Origin: Nocardioides sp. S5
GTDB lineage: Bacteria > Actinomycetota > Actinomycetes > Propionibacteriales > Nocardioidaceae
DNA length: 64,000 nucleotides
Direction of reading: 5' to 3'
Assembly: GCF_017310035.1 (NCBI RefSeq)
Contig: NZ_CP022296.1
Coordinates: 186,001 to 250,000, forward strand
The position numbers and the translations under genes were made by a program. The notes beneath the pieces were generated by a model. The model saw nothing but the letters and a program-made list of their open reading frames with translations, had not been told where the DNA came from and searched no databases. Below, in pieces: positions 27,481 through 36,357 of the stretch. The number at the start of each line of letters is the position of its first letter. Position 1 is the stretch's first letter.

Positions 27481-30041
27481 TGGTAGGCCTGTCCTCCGTT
27501 CTTGAGCGCCGTCCAGGTGGAGGCGCTCTTGATGACCGCTTCGGAGGCGAGGAGGTAGGCCCACTTGTCGTGGACGGTGTCGGAGTCGTTGACGGCCTTG
27601 GCCCATTCGCGGGCGGCGTCGCGCTTGGCGATGACGATGTTGGAGGTCATCTCGCCGTCGGCCTTGCCTTCGACGATCCAGTAGGTGCCGTGGTTGTCGA
27701 TGACGATGAAGTCGGGCACGTAGGTCCGCTGGATGGCTGAGACGTGGTACGGGATGCGCAGCGGCACGGTGTGGTCGATGCGGATCCACGCCCGGACTTC
27801 ACCGGGGGTCTCGAAGATGGATGCGAGGAGGAACTCGGTCGAGTAGGCGTCGAACGAGTTGATCTCGTAGACGGACTTGTTCCAGCCTTCGTAGGGGTAG
27901 TGACGGGTGAACTCGCTGGACTTGGTCACAAGGTGACGGTCGGCGGGGACCCTTGTCTCGGTGACCTCCGGGGGCTCGGGCCACTTGGCCTGTGTGACTT
28001 CCTTGACCTCACGGGCCGGGCTGGAGGTCTGCTTGTTGTTGATCCACTCCGCGAGTCGGGCGGTCGCCAGTCGGCCGTGGGCTTCGCGCCATGGCGTGTC
28101 GATGGTGACGTCGGCGCCGGTCATGAACGCCTGTGCGATGGCGCGTGCGGCGTTCTGTTCAGCGACGGTCATGACGATGCCGTCGGTGCGCAGGAGGCGG
28201 GAGACGAGGTCGGTTTCGATGTCACCGAATGGCATCGCGGTCTGTGAGGCGCGCACGGTGTAGGTGGCGTTGTGGATGCGTATGTGTGCGATCCCGTCCT
28301 CGGTGCGTTCGGCGTCGATCATCTTCTGCAGCAGGACTGGGGCGTCGTCGCTGGCGAACTGGCGCCCGAGTGCCTCGACGTCCGTGAGGTTGACCGAGGC
28401 GAGACTGAACGGGTCGCGCTGCCACTTTGTGGTGACCTGTGGCAGGAACAGCGGGATGTTGAGGCCGCCGGGCTTTCTCGGGCGCAGGGTGCGGGTCAGG
28501 ATCTCGGTGGACGACGCGGCTGTGGCTACACGGGAGTCCATGGTGGCGAGGCTGAGTCCGACGTGCTGCTGAGGGGTCTGCCGTGCAGCCGCCCAGTCAT
28601 CCTCGTCGAGTTCGAACAGCCCGCCCTGGTCAGGGTCGGTGGCTGCAGGACCTGGCAACTGGATCTGCACTTCTCCGGAGGCGGGGAAGGTGAAGTCCAC
28701 GGGGAGTTCGCCCTGCTTGCTCAGCGGGGTGCCCGGCTGCCGGACGCCAGCCTGCGGGTTGACCACGACTGAGGCTTCCTCGACCCGGTCGCCCAGCGTT
28801 TCCTCCAGCAGCGCCTTTGCTCGCTTGAGGAGTGCGGCAAAGGAGTTGTGGGAGAGCACCTCGACGGTGTCGAGCATGGGGTTGCCGGTGCGTTCCCCGA
28901 AGGGGAGTCGTAGTCCGCGCCCGAGGATCTGCTCAGTGAGGAGCGTCGACTCCAGCGCCTTGGTGGAGGCGATGACGTAGATGTTCTTCACGTCCCAGCC
29001 CTCCTTGAGCATGTCCACCGACACGACGGCACGGATGGGCGAGTCAGGGTCCTCAAGGGTGTCCAACAGGCGGAGCGTCTCCTCGGCTTCGGCCGAGTTC
29101 ACCGAGAGCACCTTGTTGGCGGATCCAAGCATGTCGGATCCGACGAGGAGGTCTCGATACTGGTTGGCCTCGTCGATGGACTGGGTGACGATGAACAGGA
29201 TGGGTTCGACGTAGGGCTTTCTGGTGCGCTGGCAGTGCTCACGCATGGCCTCGGCCTTGGCATCCAGGAGGGTGAGTGCGTCGGCCATCTGTGTCCGTGC
29301 GTCCTTGATCCCGTCCTGCCGTGACACGAGCACGGGGATCTTGACGTATCCGTCCGCGATGGCCTCAGCCAACGGGTACTTGAAGACGATCTTGTCCCGC
29401 GGCGTGGAGGGGTGCGGGGTTGCCGTCAGCCCAACCATCGACAGGGGCTTCATGTCGTCGATCGCGGACTGGAACTTCGTGGCGGTTCCTGAGTAGTAGA
29501 TGTGATGCTCGTCGGCGATCACCACGAGGTCCTCGGCGGCTTGAAGGTAGTCGTACAGCGCCTGCCCGAGCGTCTCGTGCGGCCGGTGGGCGCGGCGTTG
29601 GGCTTCCTTGCCTCCCTTGCCGGACCCCAGCAGGGACTGGACCGTGAACACGAAGACCTTGAAGGCGTTGTCGTCCTCCAGTGCTGCGGCGACATCGCCC
29701 TTCTCGACATCGTCGAGGGTGATGAGGGTGGGGCGGCACTGCAAGCCACGCAGGTACTTGCGGTGGCCAGGCGTGAGGTTGCCGATGGTCTTCTTCTGGA
29801 TGGTCGAGCCGGGTGTCACGATGACGACGTTGCGGACGCCGGAGGCGTGCAGGTAGTCCAGCAGCCCTCCGGCGATGTAGGTCTTGCCCACGCCGGTGGC
29901 CAGGTCTGCAACGAGTTCTGCCCCTGCCGGTGCGGTGTCCAGTTCTTGGGCCAACTTGTTCAACGCTGCTTGGTTCGGCGCACGAAGGTTGAGGGTGGTG
30001 GAGACCTGTTCGACCAGCGCCTCGTCGTAGGGGATCGTCAC
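27477..30041 (-). CDS. Type III restriction enzyme, Res subunit (helicase-nuclease)
   Basis: 854 aa. Superfamily 2 helicase core: Walker A ATGVGKT (residues 48-54), motif II DEHH (177-180), SAT-like GLTATPHPS, motif VI QILGRGLRLPFG near 385. The C-terminal nuclease has PDFIV...IVEGKAD near 775-796, a PD-(D/E)xK arrangement typical of type III Res. With Mod it translocates along and cuts DNA bearing unmethylated sites. Its start overlaps mod by 4 nt and its stop overlaps the AlbA_2 start by 4 nt, so the three are one transcription unit read mod-res-AlbA_2. Slightly shorter than many Res proteins (900-1000 aa). Confidence 0.9.
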   Translation of the reverse strand: MTIPYDEALVEQVSTTLNLRAPNQAALNKLAQELDTAPAGAELVADLATGVGKTYIAGGLLDYLHASGVRNVVIVTPGSTIQKKTIGNLTPGHRKYLRGLQCRPTLITLDDVEKGDVAAALEDDNAFKVFVFTVQSLLGSGKGGKEAQRRAHRPHETLGQALYDYLQAAEDLVVIADEHHIYYSGTATKFQSAIDDMKPLSMVGLTATPHPSTPRDKIVFKYPLAEAIADGYVKIPVLVSRQDGIKDARTQMADALTLLDAKAEAMREHCQRTRKPYVEPILFIVTQSIDEANQYRDLLVGSDMLGSANKVLSVNSAEAEETLRLLDTLEDPDSPIRAVVSVDMLKEGWDVKNIYVIASTKALESTLLTEQILGRGLRLPFGERTGNPMLDTVEVLSHNSFAALLKRAKALLEETLGDRVEEASVVVNPQAGVRQPGTPLSKQGELPVDFTFPASGEVQIQLPGPAATDPDQGGLFELDEDDWAAARQTPQQHVGLSLATMDSRVATAASSTEILTRTLRPRKPGGLNIPLFLPQVTTKWQRDPFSLASVNLTDVEALGRQFASDDAPVLLQKMIDAERTEDGIAHIRIHNATYTVRASQTAMPFGDIETDLVSRLLRTDGIVMTVAEQNAARAIAQAFMTGADVTIDTPWREAHGRLATARLAEWINNKQTSSPAREVKEVTQAKWPEPPEVTETRVPADRHLVTKSSEFTRHYPYEGWNKSVYEINSFDAYSTEFLLASIFETPGEVRAWIRIDHTVPLRIPYHVSAIQRTYVPDFIVIDNHGTYWIVEGKADGEMTSNIVIAKRDAAREWAKAVNDSDTVHDKWAYLLASEAVIKSASTWTALKNGGQAYQ

Positions 30042-31714
30042 GCCGGAACCTCTTCCATCTTCACCTGCACGGCACGCTCTGCGGCTTCGAGTCGCCGACG
30101 CGAGCGCTGCGCTCCTGCGGTCAGGAGGTCACGAGGTGCCTTCCTGATGCGCGAGCCCTTGGACAACTCCGCGAGGGTCTCCTCTGCCCCTGGGAGCACG
30201 GCCTGAGCGACGATCGTGGCGCGCTCCTTGTCGGCGAGGGCTGCCACAACGTGGCGCACCTCCTCGGCGCCTATGGTCCCGTCGAAGACGGCTAGCCGCA
30301 TGCGCCCGCGGGCACCGGAGAACAATCCGTCGGGCTCCCAGTCGAACCCCAACTGCCCGGCGACCGCACGCGCGAACCGACCGTTCGTCGCCCAGTCCGC
30401 CAGCATGACGCCGTAGGGGGTTACCTCGTACATCGACTCAGCGAGCGTCACGGCACGGAACCCGCCACCGCCTGCCCAGCCGATCGCCTTGCTGATGCCA
30501 CCGGTGTCACTGCCAGCAACCACCTTCTCAAGCCGAGGTCGAGTGAACTCGGCGACCGTCGCCGGAAGAATCTCGCTGGTGAGCCATCGACGGCCCATCT
30601 TGTGGGCGACTGCGGCGGTTGTGCCTGAGCCTCCGAAGCAATCCAGCACGATGTCGCCCGGACCCGAGCCGATGTGGAGCACCCGTTCCATCAGGCTTTC
30701 TGGCTTGGGGGTCGCGAACGGGTTGACACCGGGGAACAACTTCCGGATTTCCAACTTCGCGATGCGGTTGGATCCGACATCGGTGTACTTGAGAAGGGTC
30801 GCGGGAGGCCTCGTCGAGGTGCCCGCGTAGATGCGCCGATATGGCTCCCACTGCCCGTCCCGTTCGACCCACTCCAGCGTGTTCTCATCGCGACCGACTC
30901 GGTCGGGACCCCACCTCCATCGCCCTTCCGTTCCGTCGCTGCGGATCGGCCACACCTCGGTGCCGTCGGGGGCTGGGATCGAGAACCACATCGTGGGACG
31001 GTCGGCTCGGGCTGATCCTGGGCCGGTCATGCGCAGGGTTCGGAGGCAGTACGCCCGCCCATCCGCGTCGACCTTGTTGTAGTGGTCCGCCACTTCCTCG
31101 GTGACGAAGCCGTTTGGTGCGAAGGCCTCGCCGCCTCGGTACACGTGCAGGTAGTCCTGGCTCATGGTCACCGACGCTTGCATGGCGGGGATGTCGGTGC
31201 GCTCCCAAACGAACGTTGCGACGAAGTTGCGCGGACCGAAGATCTCGTCCATGAGGAGTCGCATGCGGTGCTGCTCGGCGTCGTCGAGGTGGACCCACAC
31301 GGACCCGTCGGGAGCAAGCAGTTCCTTGATGAGGAGTAGGCGCTCACGCATGAAGGACAGCCAGGTGGAGTGCTCCATCCAGTCGTCGTAGTGCGCGAAC
31401 GTCTGGCCGGTGTTGAACGGCGGGTCGATGTAGACCAACTTGACCTTGCCGCGGTACTCCCTCGCGTACTCGGGAACCTCGACGAGGACGCGAAGGAAGT
31501 CGAGACTGTCGCCGGTGAACAGGAGGTTGTCGGCGTGCGGGTCGGCATCGTTGACCTCGCCGACGCTGTCGGTGAAGTCGGTCAGGCGAACTTCGGCAGC
31601 GGCGGGGTGGTCACGCTCGACCCACACGGGCTTGCCGGTGTCGTCCTTGGGGTTGAGGAGGAACTTGTCCTTGTTCGGCCACGTCAGTTCAAGCCTCATG
31701 CCCGTGCTCGTCAC
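30038..31714 (-). CDS. Type III DNA methyltransferase, Mod subunit
   Basis: 558 aa. Beta-class N6-adenine/N4-cytosine methyltransferase: catalytic DPPF at residues 97-100 (VYIDPPFNTGQ) precedes the AdoMet motif DCFGGSGTT near residue 365. The stretch between carries the target-recognition region, which sets the methylated sequence. It pairs with Res downstream. First gene of the operon; start ATG 31714. The recognition sequence cannot be predicted here. Methylome data would reveal it, and phase-variable repeats within the gene were not seen. Confidence 0.92.
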   Translation of the reverse strand: MTSTGMRLELTWPNKDKFLLNPKDDTGKPVWVERDHPAAAEVRLTDFTDSVGEVNDADPHADNLLFTGDSLDFLRVLVEVPEYAREYRGKVKLVYIDPPFNTGQTFAHYDDWMEHSTWLSFMRERLLLIKELLAPDGSVWVHLDDAEQHRMRLLMDEIFGPRNFVATFVWERTDIPAMQASVTMSQDYLHVYRGGEAFAPNGFVTEEVADHYNKVDADGRAYCLRTLRMTGPGSARADRPTMWFSIPAPDGTEVWPIRSDGTEGRWRWGPDRVGRDENTLEWVERDGQWEPYRRIYAGTSTRPPATLLKYTDVGSNRIAKLEIRKLFPGVNPFATPKPESLMERVLHIGSGPGDIVLDCFGGSGTTAAVAHKMGRRWLTSEILPATVAEFTRPRLEKVVAGSDTGGISKAIGWAGGGGFRAVTLAESMYEVTPYGVMLADWATNGRFARAVAGQLGFDWEPDGLFSGARGRMRLAVFDGTIGAEEVRHVVAALADKERATIVAQAVLPGAEETLAELSKGSRIRKAPRDLLTAGAQRSRRRLEAAERAVQVKMEEVPA

Positions 31715-31883
31715 GGCAGCGTCCCCCTCGTTGTGTCCATGAATTCTCTATCGGCAGGCGGCGCCATGTCCTGCTGGCGCGTGTGCCGGGTCTCACCACC
31801 CTAGGAGGCGCGATGGACGGGTCGCAGCCGATCGCCGCAGACGTCTGAGGCCCTTCCCGCCGATCGCTTGAGCGGGGCCCGTG

Positions 31884-32246
31884 CTACTTCACGGTGCCTT
31901 CGGGCTTGATCGGCTGGGGCTGCACGAGGAGGCGGTAGCCGACGGCTGCTGCGAGTTGGTGCATGCGGTCGAGGGCCATCTCGGATTCGCCGCGGAGGAT
32001 GCGGCGGGCTTGTTCTTCGGAGACTCCGAGGGAGTCGGCGATGTCGTCCCAGCCGAGTTCGTCGCGGGTCATCTGGGAGTGGACGCGTTGGGCGAGGCGG
32101 TGCTGGTCGATGACGGCTTGTGCGACGTGGGGTGGCGTCCCCTGCTTGAACTGTGGCTCGTTGACGAAGCCGAACTGCTCGGGGTAGCGCAGATGCCGTC
32201 GGGGCCCGCGTACTGCTTTGGCGCGGATGGCGGGTCGGCGTGGCAC
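31884..32246 (-). CDS. Small HTH (XRE-like) regulator
   Basis: 120 aa taking GTG 32246. A longer frame to ATG 32336 would run through the operator repeats and is less likely. The C-terminal helix-turn-helix lies in LGWDDIADSLGVSEEQARRI, then LRGESEMALDRMHQLAAAVG, an XRE-type DNA-binding domain with a following helix. A basic N-terminus (RRPAIRAKAVRGPRRHLRYP) may be an arm. It sits upstream of the mod-res-AlbA_2 operon, in the same direction, with 169 bp between. By analogy with control (C) proteins it could time methylase and nuclease expression. That link is inference from position. Confidence 0.65.
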   Translation of the reverse strand: MPRRPAIRAKAVRGPRRHLRYPEQFGFVNEPQFKQGTPPHVAQAVIDQHRLAQRVHSQMTRDELGWDDIADSLGVSEEQARRILRGESEMALDRMHQLAAAVGYRLLVQPQPIKPEGTVK

Positions 32247-32260
32247 GGCCCAACCGTAGG

Positions 32261-32315
32261 AACCACATGCTGTGTGGTTAGGAAGCCGGACGGCTGAACC
32301 ACACAGCATGTGGTT
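32261..32315. promoter_or_regulatory. Double dyad operator upstream of the HTH regulator
   Basis: Two 19-bp sites, AACCACATGCTGTGTGGTT (32261-32279) and its exact reverse complement AACCACACAGCATGTGGTT (32297-32315), each with perfect 7-bp arms AACCACA/TGTGGTT around 5 bp. Centres are 36 bp apart. A further half site AACCACGTG follows at 32319-32327. Such a pair strongly suggests cooperative binding, and the neighbouring HTH protein is the obvious binder. Confidence 0.8.
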
Positions 32316-32329
32316 TGGAACCACGTGAG

Positions 32330-32562
32330 TGTGCATAAGTGATCCAGGGCCGTCCAGGGGGTTCCGAGATCCCTTCCATGATCACCTTCGTGGCCTTGAT
32401 GGCCTTCCTCGTGTGTCGAACGCTTGTTCGACTGTTGTCCGTCTGCTGTGGTAGGACGTCGTCGGGTCGAGCCGGTGCAGCCCTAATGCACCGGGTTGTT
32501 GCCCGGCGGCGTCTGTGCCCTAACACGAGTCGTCTCCGGGTTGATGTCAACCAGGAGAACCC
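32330..32562. other. Structured leader upstream of the recombinase-like gene
   Basis: Contains several short perfect hairpins: GTCGAAC-GCTT-GTTCGAC (32415-32432) and CGGTGCA-GCCCTAA-TGCACCG (about 32474-32494), overlapping CCGGG-TTGTTG-CCCGG. The heptamer GCCCTAA occurs twice (near 32482 and 32516). AGGAG lies just before the GTG at 32563. It could be a 5' leader, an attachment or crossover region, or an element end; sequence alone does not decide. Confidence 0.4.
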
Positions 32563-33942
32563 GTGCCAGACCGTCCTCGGACGGGTCGCGCTTTGCGACT
32601 CGTCGACCCTTCGCAACCCCACACTTCAGGCCGCCCGAGTGGTGGCGCCCCTGCCCGGCCCTGTCCACCCTCCGCGGACGAAGCGACCGGATCGTCGGTC
32701 TCAGCGCCGCACGGCTCGACTGACCACTGCAACCGCACCTCGTCTGGCCCTGTCCAGCGACCGCTGCCTGTCCCTCCCCCGGACGTCGAGTGGCCGTCGG
32801 TCCAGTGGCATGCCCACTACGTCGCCTGCGGCCTTCGCCGCCGCTGCCCTCACCGGTTCGACTTCCCCGACTGGTGGCTCGCGATGAGGAACCGTGGCGT
32901 TGCTCTGCACCCCGACGCTGACGTGGCGCTGCAGATGGCTGTGGCGATGGTCAACGGCTACAAGGGTCACCCCTGCCTGCAGCCGGAGCCGCTGCGGTTC
33001 ACCCAGCAGGCGCTCATCGACTCTCTCGCGATGGCGCCGACCCCGGTGGGCAACTCGTGGATGAGGATCTCGCTCTCAGCCCTTGCGGGTCTGGCTCGCT
33101 GGGCGCACAGCACCGGGCAGCCGCTGACCCGTGAGCACCTGCTGTGCGAGGAGACGCGCTACCGCTACATCGAGTGGGCTGGGCCTGCGAAGGGTTGGAC
33201 GGAGACGTCGAAGAACGTGACGTGGGTTCGTCTCGAACTCATTGGTGACTTCCTCCTCGGCGCCACGCCTCGGGAACTGCGCAAGCCGACCATCACCGAG
33301 GAAGCACCCGTCACCCCGCTCAGCGACGCCGACCAGGCCGACCTGTGGGTGTGGGCCAAGACGCTGAGCGTGAAGAAGCGCGTCAAGCGGATGACGGCCT
33401 TCCTTGCCCTCGGCCTCGGGTGCGGCCTCACCGGTGGTGAACTGACGCGGGTCAAGCGAGACGACGTCGTCATCGACGAGGACGGTGCCGTCCACGTCAC
33501 GGTGACCTCGCCGAAGTCCACCAGGACGGTGACGTGCCTGTCGCACTGGGAGCGTCGCCTGGCCGACATCGTGCTTGCCGTCGAGCCCGGCCACATCCTC
33601 ACGGCTCCGTGGCGCACCGAGCCCGGACTGCACTCCTCGAACGAGTCGGTGCGTCGGGCGATGGCGAAGAACCCGCCGGTGCTCATGAACTCCACCCGCC
33701 TGCGCAACACCTGGCTGTGCTGGCACCTCGCCAACGGCACTCCCCTCAAGGAGTTGATGGAGGCATCGGACATGAAGGAGGCCAACCACCTTCACAACCT
33801 CCTGCAGATGCTCCCGCCGACCGAGCCTGAGCGCACCGCACGGCTGCTGCGCGCCAACCCGTACCGGCCGCCCATGACAATCACGATCCCCGAGACCGAC
33901 ATGTCGGTCACGGTCCACTTCAACGACGAGGACCAGGTATGA
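32563..33942 (+). CDS. Degenerate tyrosine-recombinase-like protein
   Basis: 459 aa from GTG 32563 with AGGAG upstream. The first 75 residues are Pro/Ser-rich and look disordered. Residues about 80-240 resemble a core-binding domain (SWMRISLSALAGLARWAHST). Residues 250-415 resemble the tyrosine-recombinase catalytic fold: AFLALGLGCGLTGGELTRVK has Thr290 where the first Arg of GLRxGE is expected, and STRLRNTWLCWHLANG keeps only Arg381 of the HxLR box. No catalytic Tyr is visible after NHLHNLLQML. So it is probably inactive for strand transfer and may bind DNA. It is coupled (ATGA) to the DDE transposase downstream. Fold assignment is from motif resemblance only. Confidence 0.6.
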   Translation: MPDRPRTGRALRLVDPSQPHTSGRPSGGAPARPCPPSADEATGSSVSAPHGSTDHCNRTSSGPVQRPLPVPPPDVEWPSVQWHAHYVACGLRRRCPHRFDFPDWWLAMRNRGVALHPDADVALQMAVAMVNGYKGHPCLQPEPLRFTQQALIDSLAMAPTPVGNSWMRISLSALAGLARWAHSTGQPLTREHLLCEETRYRYIEWAGPAKGWTETSKNVTWVRLELIGDFLLGATPRELRKPTITEEAPVTPLSDADQADLWVWAKTLSVKKRVKRMTAFLALGLGCGLTGGELTRVKRDDVVIDEDGAVHVTVTSPKSTRTVTCLSHWERRLADIVLAVEPGHILTAPWRTEPGLHSSNESVRRAMAKNPPVLMNSTRLRNTWLCWHLANGTPLKELMEASDMKEANHLHNLLQMLPPTEPERTARLLRANPYRPPMTITIPETDMSVTVHFNDEDQV

Positions 33943-36122
33943 GCGAGAAGTCGCCCGGTCACCGGCGCAAGCACCCCAAGCAGAGCGGCACCACATCCAC
34001 CAACAGCAAGGAGACGAGCAAGAACACCAGCGACACCACCAGCGACACGGCCACCGACACCGCAGGCGACCTCACCGGCGAGACCGCCAGCCCGTCCACT
34101 GCCCCGGCGAGCAGGCGCCGCGGCAAGAAGAGCACCGACCCCACCATCACCGGTCGCGGTCTGCGCCAGAAGTTCGAGACCGGCACGGTCACCGACCTCC
34201 TCCAGCGCAGGGAGAAGACGCTCGCCATCCCGATGAACGGGCCGGGCGTGGTTGGCGAGGACACCGTGCACGGCATCTTCGACCACCACGACACCAAGTT
34301 CGCTGACAAGACGGTCGACAGCGTCTTCGACGCCATCAACAAGGCCGACGTGCTCGACCACGTCGAAGCCCGCATCGCCAAGCGCAAGAAGAGGAAGGGA
34401 CGACCTACCGCCATCGGCTACCGGGCGCTGCTCGTCGCCATCATGCTGACTGCGATGGACGGCAAGGGGTGCCTGTCCTCCGAGATCGCCCGCACTCTCT
34501 ACTTCCGGCTCCACCCCGCCTCTATGCGGCTGCTCGACATCAAGGCGCTGCCCACCGCGGCCACCGCCGAGGAGGCCCGTCGCGAGTTGTGGCGCGTGGA
34601 ACGTCACGTCCGCACGGCACTGCGCCGGTTCCTCATCACCCTCGACCCCTCCATCCACCCCACCGGCAAGGAGATCCCTTGGATCGAACTGCGTGAGCGG
34701 GACCGGCCGCTCACGACCGAGGAGATCCTCGACAACCACGACGCCCTCACGCTGGTCTGCAATCGCATCCTGCGCATCCCCTATACGCTCCTGCCCGCGA
34801 AGGTCCGCTCCAAGTACCGCGGCTCGGCCTGCATCGACGCCACCCCGCTGCGCCTCCACACCAAGGGCCGCGGAGTCGACAACACCCTCGCCTCTACCGA
34901 CCCCAACGCCGGGTTCTACGTCCGCGGCGGCGACCACGCCGATCACGGCAATGGAGTGCGCAAGGCGTTCTACGGCTACGACATCAACCTCATGGTCGCC
35001 GCCTGCGACTACCTCGGCGACAACCAGTACCTGCCCGCCCTGCCGATCGCCATGCACCTCGACGCGCCCGGCGTCGACGCCGCCGGAGCAGCCCGCCGCG
35101 TCATGACCGACCTCGCCGCTCACGTCCACCAGCCCAACTACCTTGCAGGGGACGGCCTCTACGCCAACGCCACAGCCGAGACGTTCCACCTTCCGGCACG
35201 CTCGCTGGGCTGGAAACTGGTCCTGCCGATCCTCGATGACCACATCGGCGTGCAGGGCAGCGCCGACGGCCTCTTTCTCGTCGAGGGCGAGTGGTACTGC
35301 CCCAGCATCCCGGCGATCCTGGTGGACGCGACGAAGGACTTCCGGGCCGGAGCCATCACTCGCAAGGAGTACCTGGAGCGCATCGCCTCTCGCGAGACCT
35401 ACCGTGCTCGCAACAAGGGCATGAACGACTCCGGAACCCAGCGGTGGGGCTGCCCAGCATCTGGCGCCCACCCGGCCGTCATCTGCGCGCTCAAGCCTCG
35501 CTCGGTGGAGAAGAAGATGATCGGTGGACCCGTGCTCGGTGTCCGACTCAAGGACCGCATCACCCCGAACCCCGATACGCAGACCAACGGTGTCTGGCCC
35601 AAGCCCTGTCGGCAGGAGTCCGTCACCATCGACCTGCGCCCCGCCAAGCCGTCTGATGCCGACGACGTGCCGCGCAAGAAGCCCTCGGGTGCTGACAAGC
35701 GTGCCAAGAAGAAGCCGTCGTCCGGCGTGGACCTGGCCAAGTACCTCCAAGACCTTCCCTTCGGCACCGACCAGCACACCGACATCTACAACGCCCTGCG
35801 CCAGTCGCAGGAAGGTCTGCACGGCTTCGCCAAGGACGAGGGCAAGGAAGCCCTCGGCTCCTCCGGCAAGCGCCGCGCCCGCGGCTACGCAGCCCAGTCC
35901 CTGTTCGCTGCCGTTCTCCTCGCAGCCGCAGGCATCCGCAAGGTCCGCGCCTTCCTCAGCCGCGCCATCGAGGACGCCAACGGTGACCTCTACGTCACCC
36001 GCTACAAGCGCAAGGACGACCACGCACCCACCCATCTGCCACCCGGCACGAAGGGCACTCGCGGTGACCCTGCCTACGACGAGAACGTCGAGACCGCCCT
36101 CGACGACCAAGGAGCCGCCTGA
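33939..36122 (+). CDS. Large DDE-type transposase, partner of the recombinase-like protein
   Basis: 727 aa from ATG 33939, overlapping the previous stop by 4 nt. An N-terminal 60-residue Thr/Ser-rich low-complexity tail, then a helical domain (RPTAIGYRALLVAIMLTAMD, residues about 155-175). A probable RNase-H-fold core follows: Asp300 in GSACIDATPL, Asp405 in YLAGDGLYANA and Glu near 625 in SQEGLHGFAKDEG. These resemble IS4/IS1182-type DDE transposases, but the protein is longer than the usual 350-550 residues. Lys-rich C-terminal linkers (KKPSGADKRAKKKPSSG). A strong terminator lies 28 nt downstream and a tRNA-Ser gene about 235 bp away. Exact family not recognised. Confidence 0.65.
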   Translation: MSEKSPGHRRKHPKQSGTTSTNSKETSKNTSDTTSDTATDTAGDLTGETASPSTAPASRRRGKKSTDPTITGRGLRQKFETGTVTDLLQRREKTLAIPMNGPGVVGEDTVHGIFDHHDTKFADKTVDSVFDAINKADVLDHVEARIAKRKKRKGRPTAIGYRALLVAIMLTAMDGKGCLSSEIARTLYFRLHPASMRLLDIKALPTAATAEEARRELWRVERHVRTALRRFLITLDPSIHPTGKEIPWIELRERDRPLTTEEILDNHDALTLVCNRILRIPYTLLPAKVRSKYRGSACIDATPLRLHTKGRGVDNTLASTDPNAGFYVRGGDHADHGNGVRKAFYGYDINLMVAACDYLGDNQYLPALPIAMHLDAPGVDAAGAARRVMTDLAAHVHQPNYLAGDGLYANATAETFHLPARSLGWKLVLPILDDHIGVQGSADGLFLVEGEWYCPSIPAILVDATKDFRAGAITRKEYLERIASRETYRARNKGMNDSGTQRWGCPASGAHPAVICALKPRSVEKKMIGGPVLGVRLKDRITPNPDTQTNGVWPKPCRQESVTIDLRPAKPSDADDVPRKKPSGADKRAKKKPSSGVDLAKYLQDLPFGTDQHTDIYNALRQSQEGLHGFAKDEGKEALGSSGKRRARGYAAQSLFAAVLLAAAGIRKVRAFLSRAIEDANGDLYVTRYKRKDDHAPTHLPPGTKGTRGDPAYDENVETALDDQGAA

Positions 36123-36150
36123 CCAGCAGAGGTCACCACACCACCAACCC

Positions 36151-36186
36151 AGCCCCCTGAATCGGCCTACCCCGATTCAGGGGGCT
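36151..36186 (+). terminator. Strong hairpin terminator after the DDE gene
   Basis: Perfect 15-bp stem AGCCCCCTGAATCGG / CCGATTCAGGGGGCT with a 6-nt loop, 28 nt after the transposase stop, followed by TCGGCGTTTCC. Confidence 0.75.
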
Positions 36187-36267
36187 TCGGCGTTTCCGGA
36201 CCCCGATCACGGCCGCAAGCGCTCCGACGGCGCACGAAGGGACGCCTCAGATCAGCCCGGAACGCCA

Positions 36268-36311
36268 AGACACCCCCTCGTGACCCGGATTCGGGCCCCA
36301 AGGGGGTGTCT
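36268..36311 (-). terminator. Hairpin downstream of tRNA-Ser
   Basis: Perfect 11-bp arms AGACACCCCCT and AGGGGGTGTCT around a 22-nt GC-rich loop. It lies 47 nt past the 3' end of the minus-strand tRNA gene, so it can terminate its transcript. Confidence 0.5.
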
Positions 36312-36357
36312 CTCAGACTTTTGTCTGTCTGGCTGCGGTTTTGATTCCGTAGCCCAC

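Noticed and set aside
33792..36110. A 772-codon open frame on the minus strand opposite the DDE transposase
   Set aside because: It is a mirror of a GC-rich gene: low-complexity Gly/Val/Arg composition, no motifs, and the plus-strand frame has the transposase residues and proper coupling.
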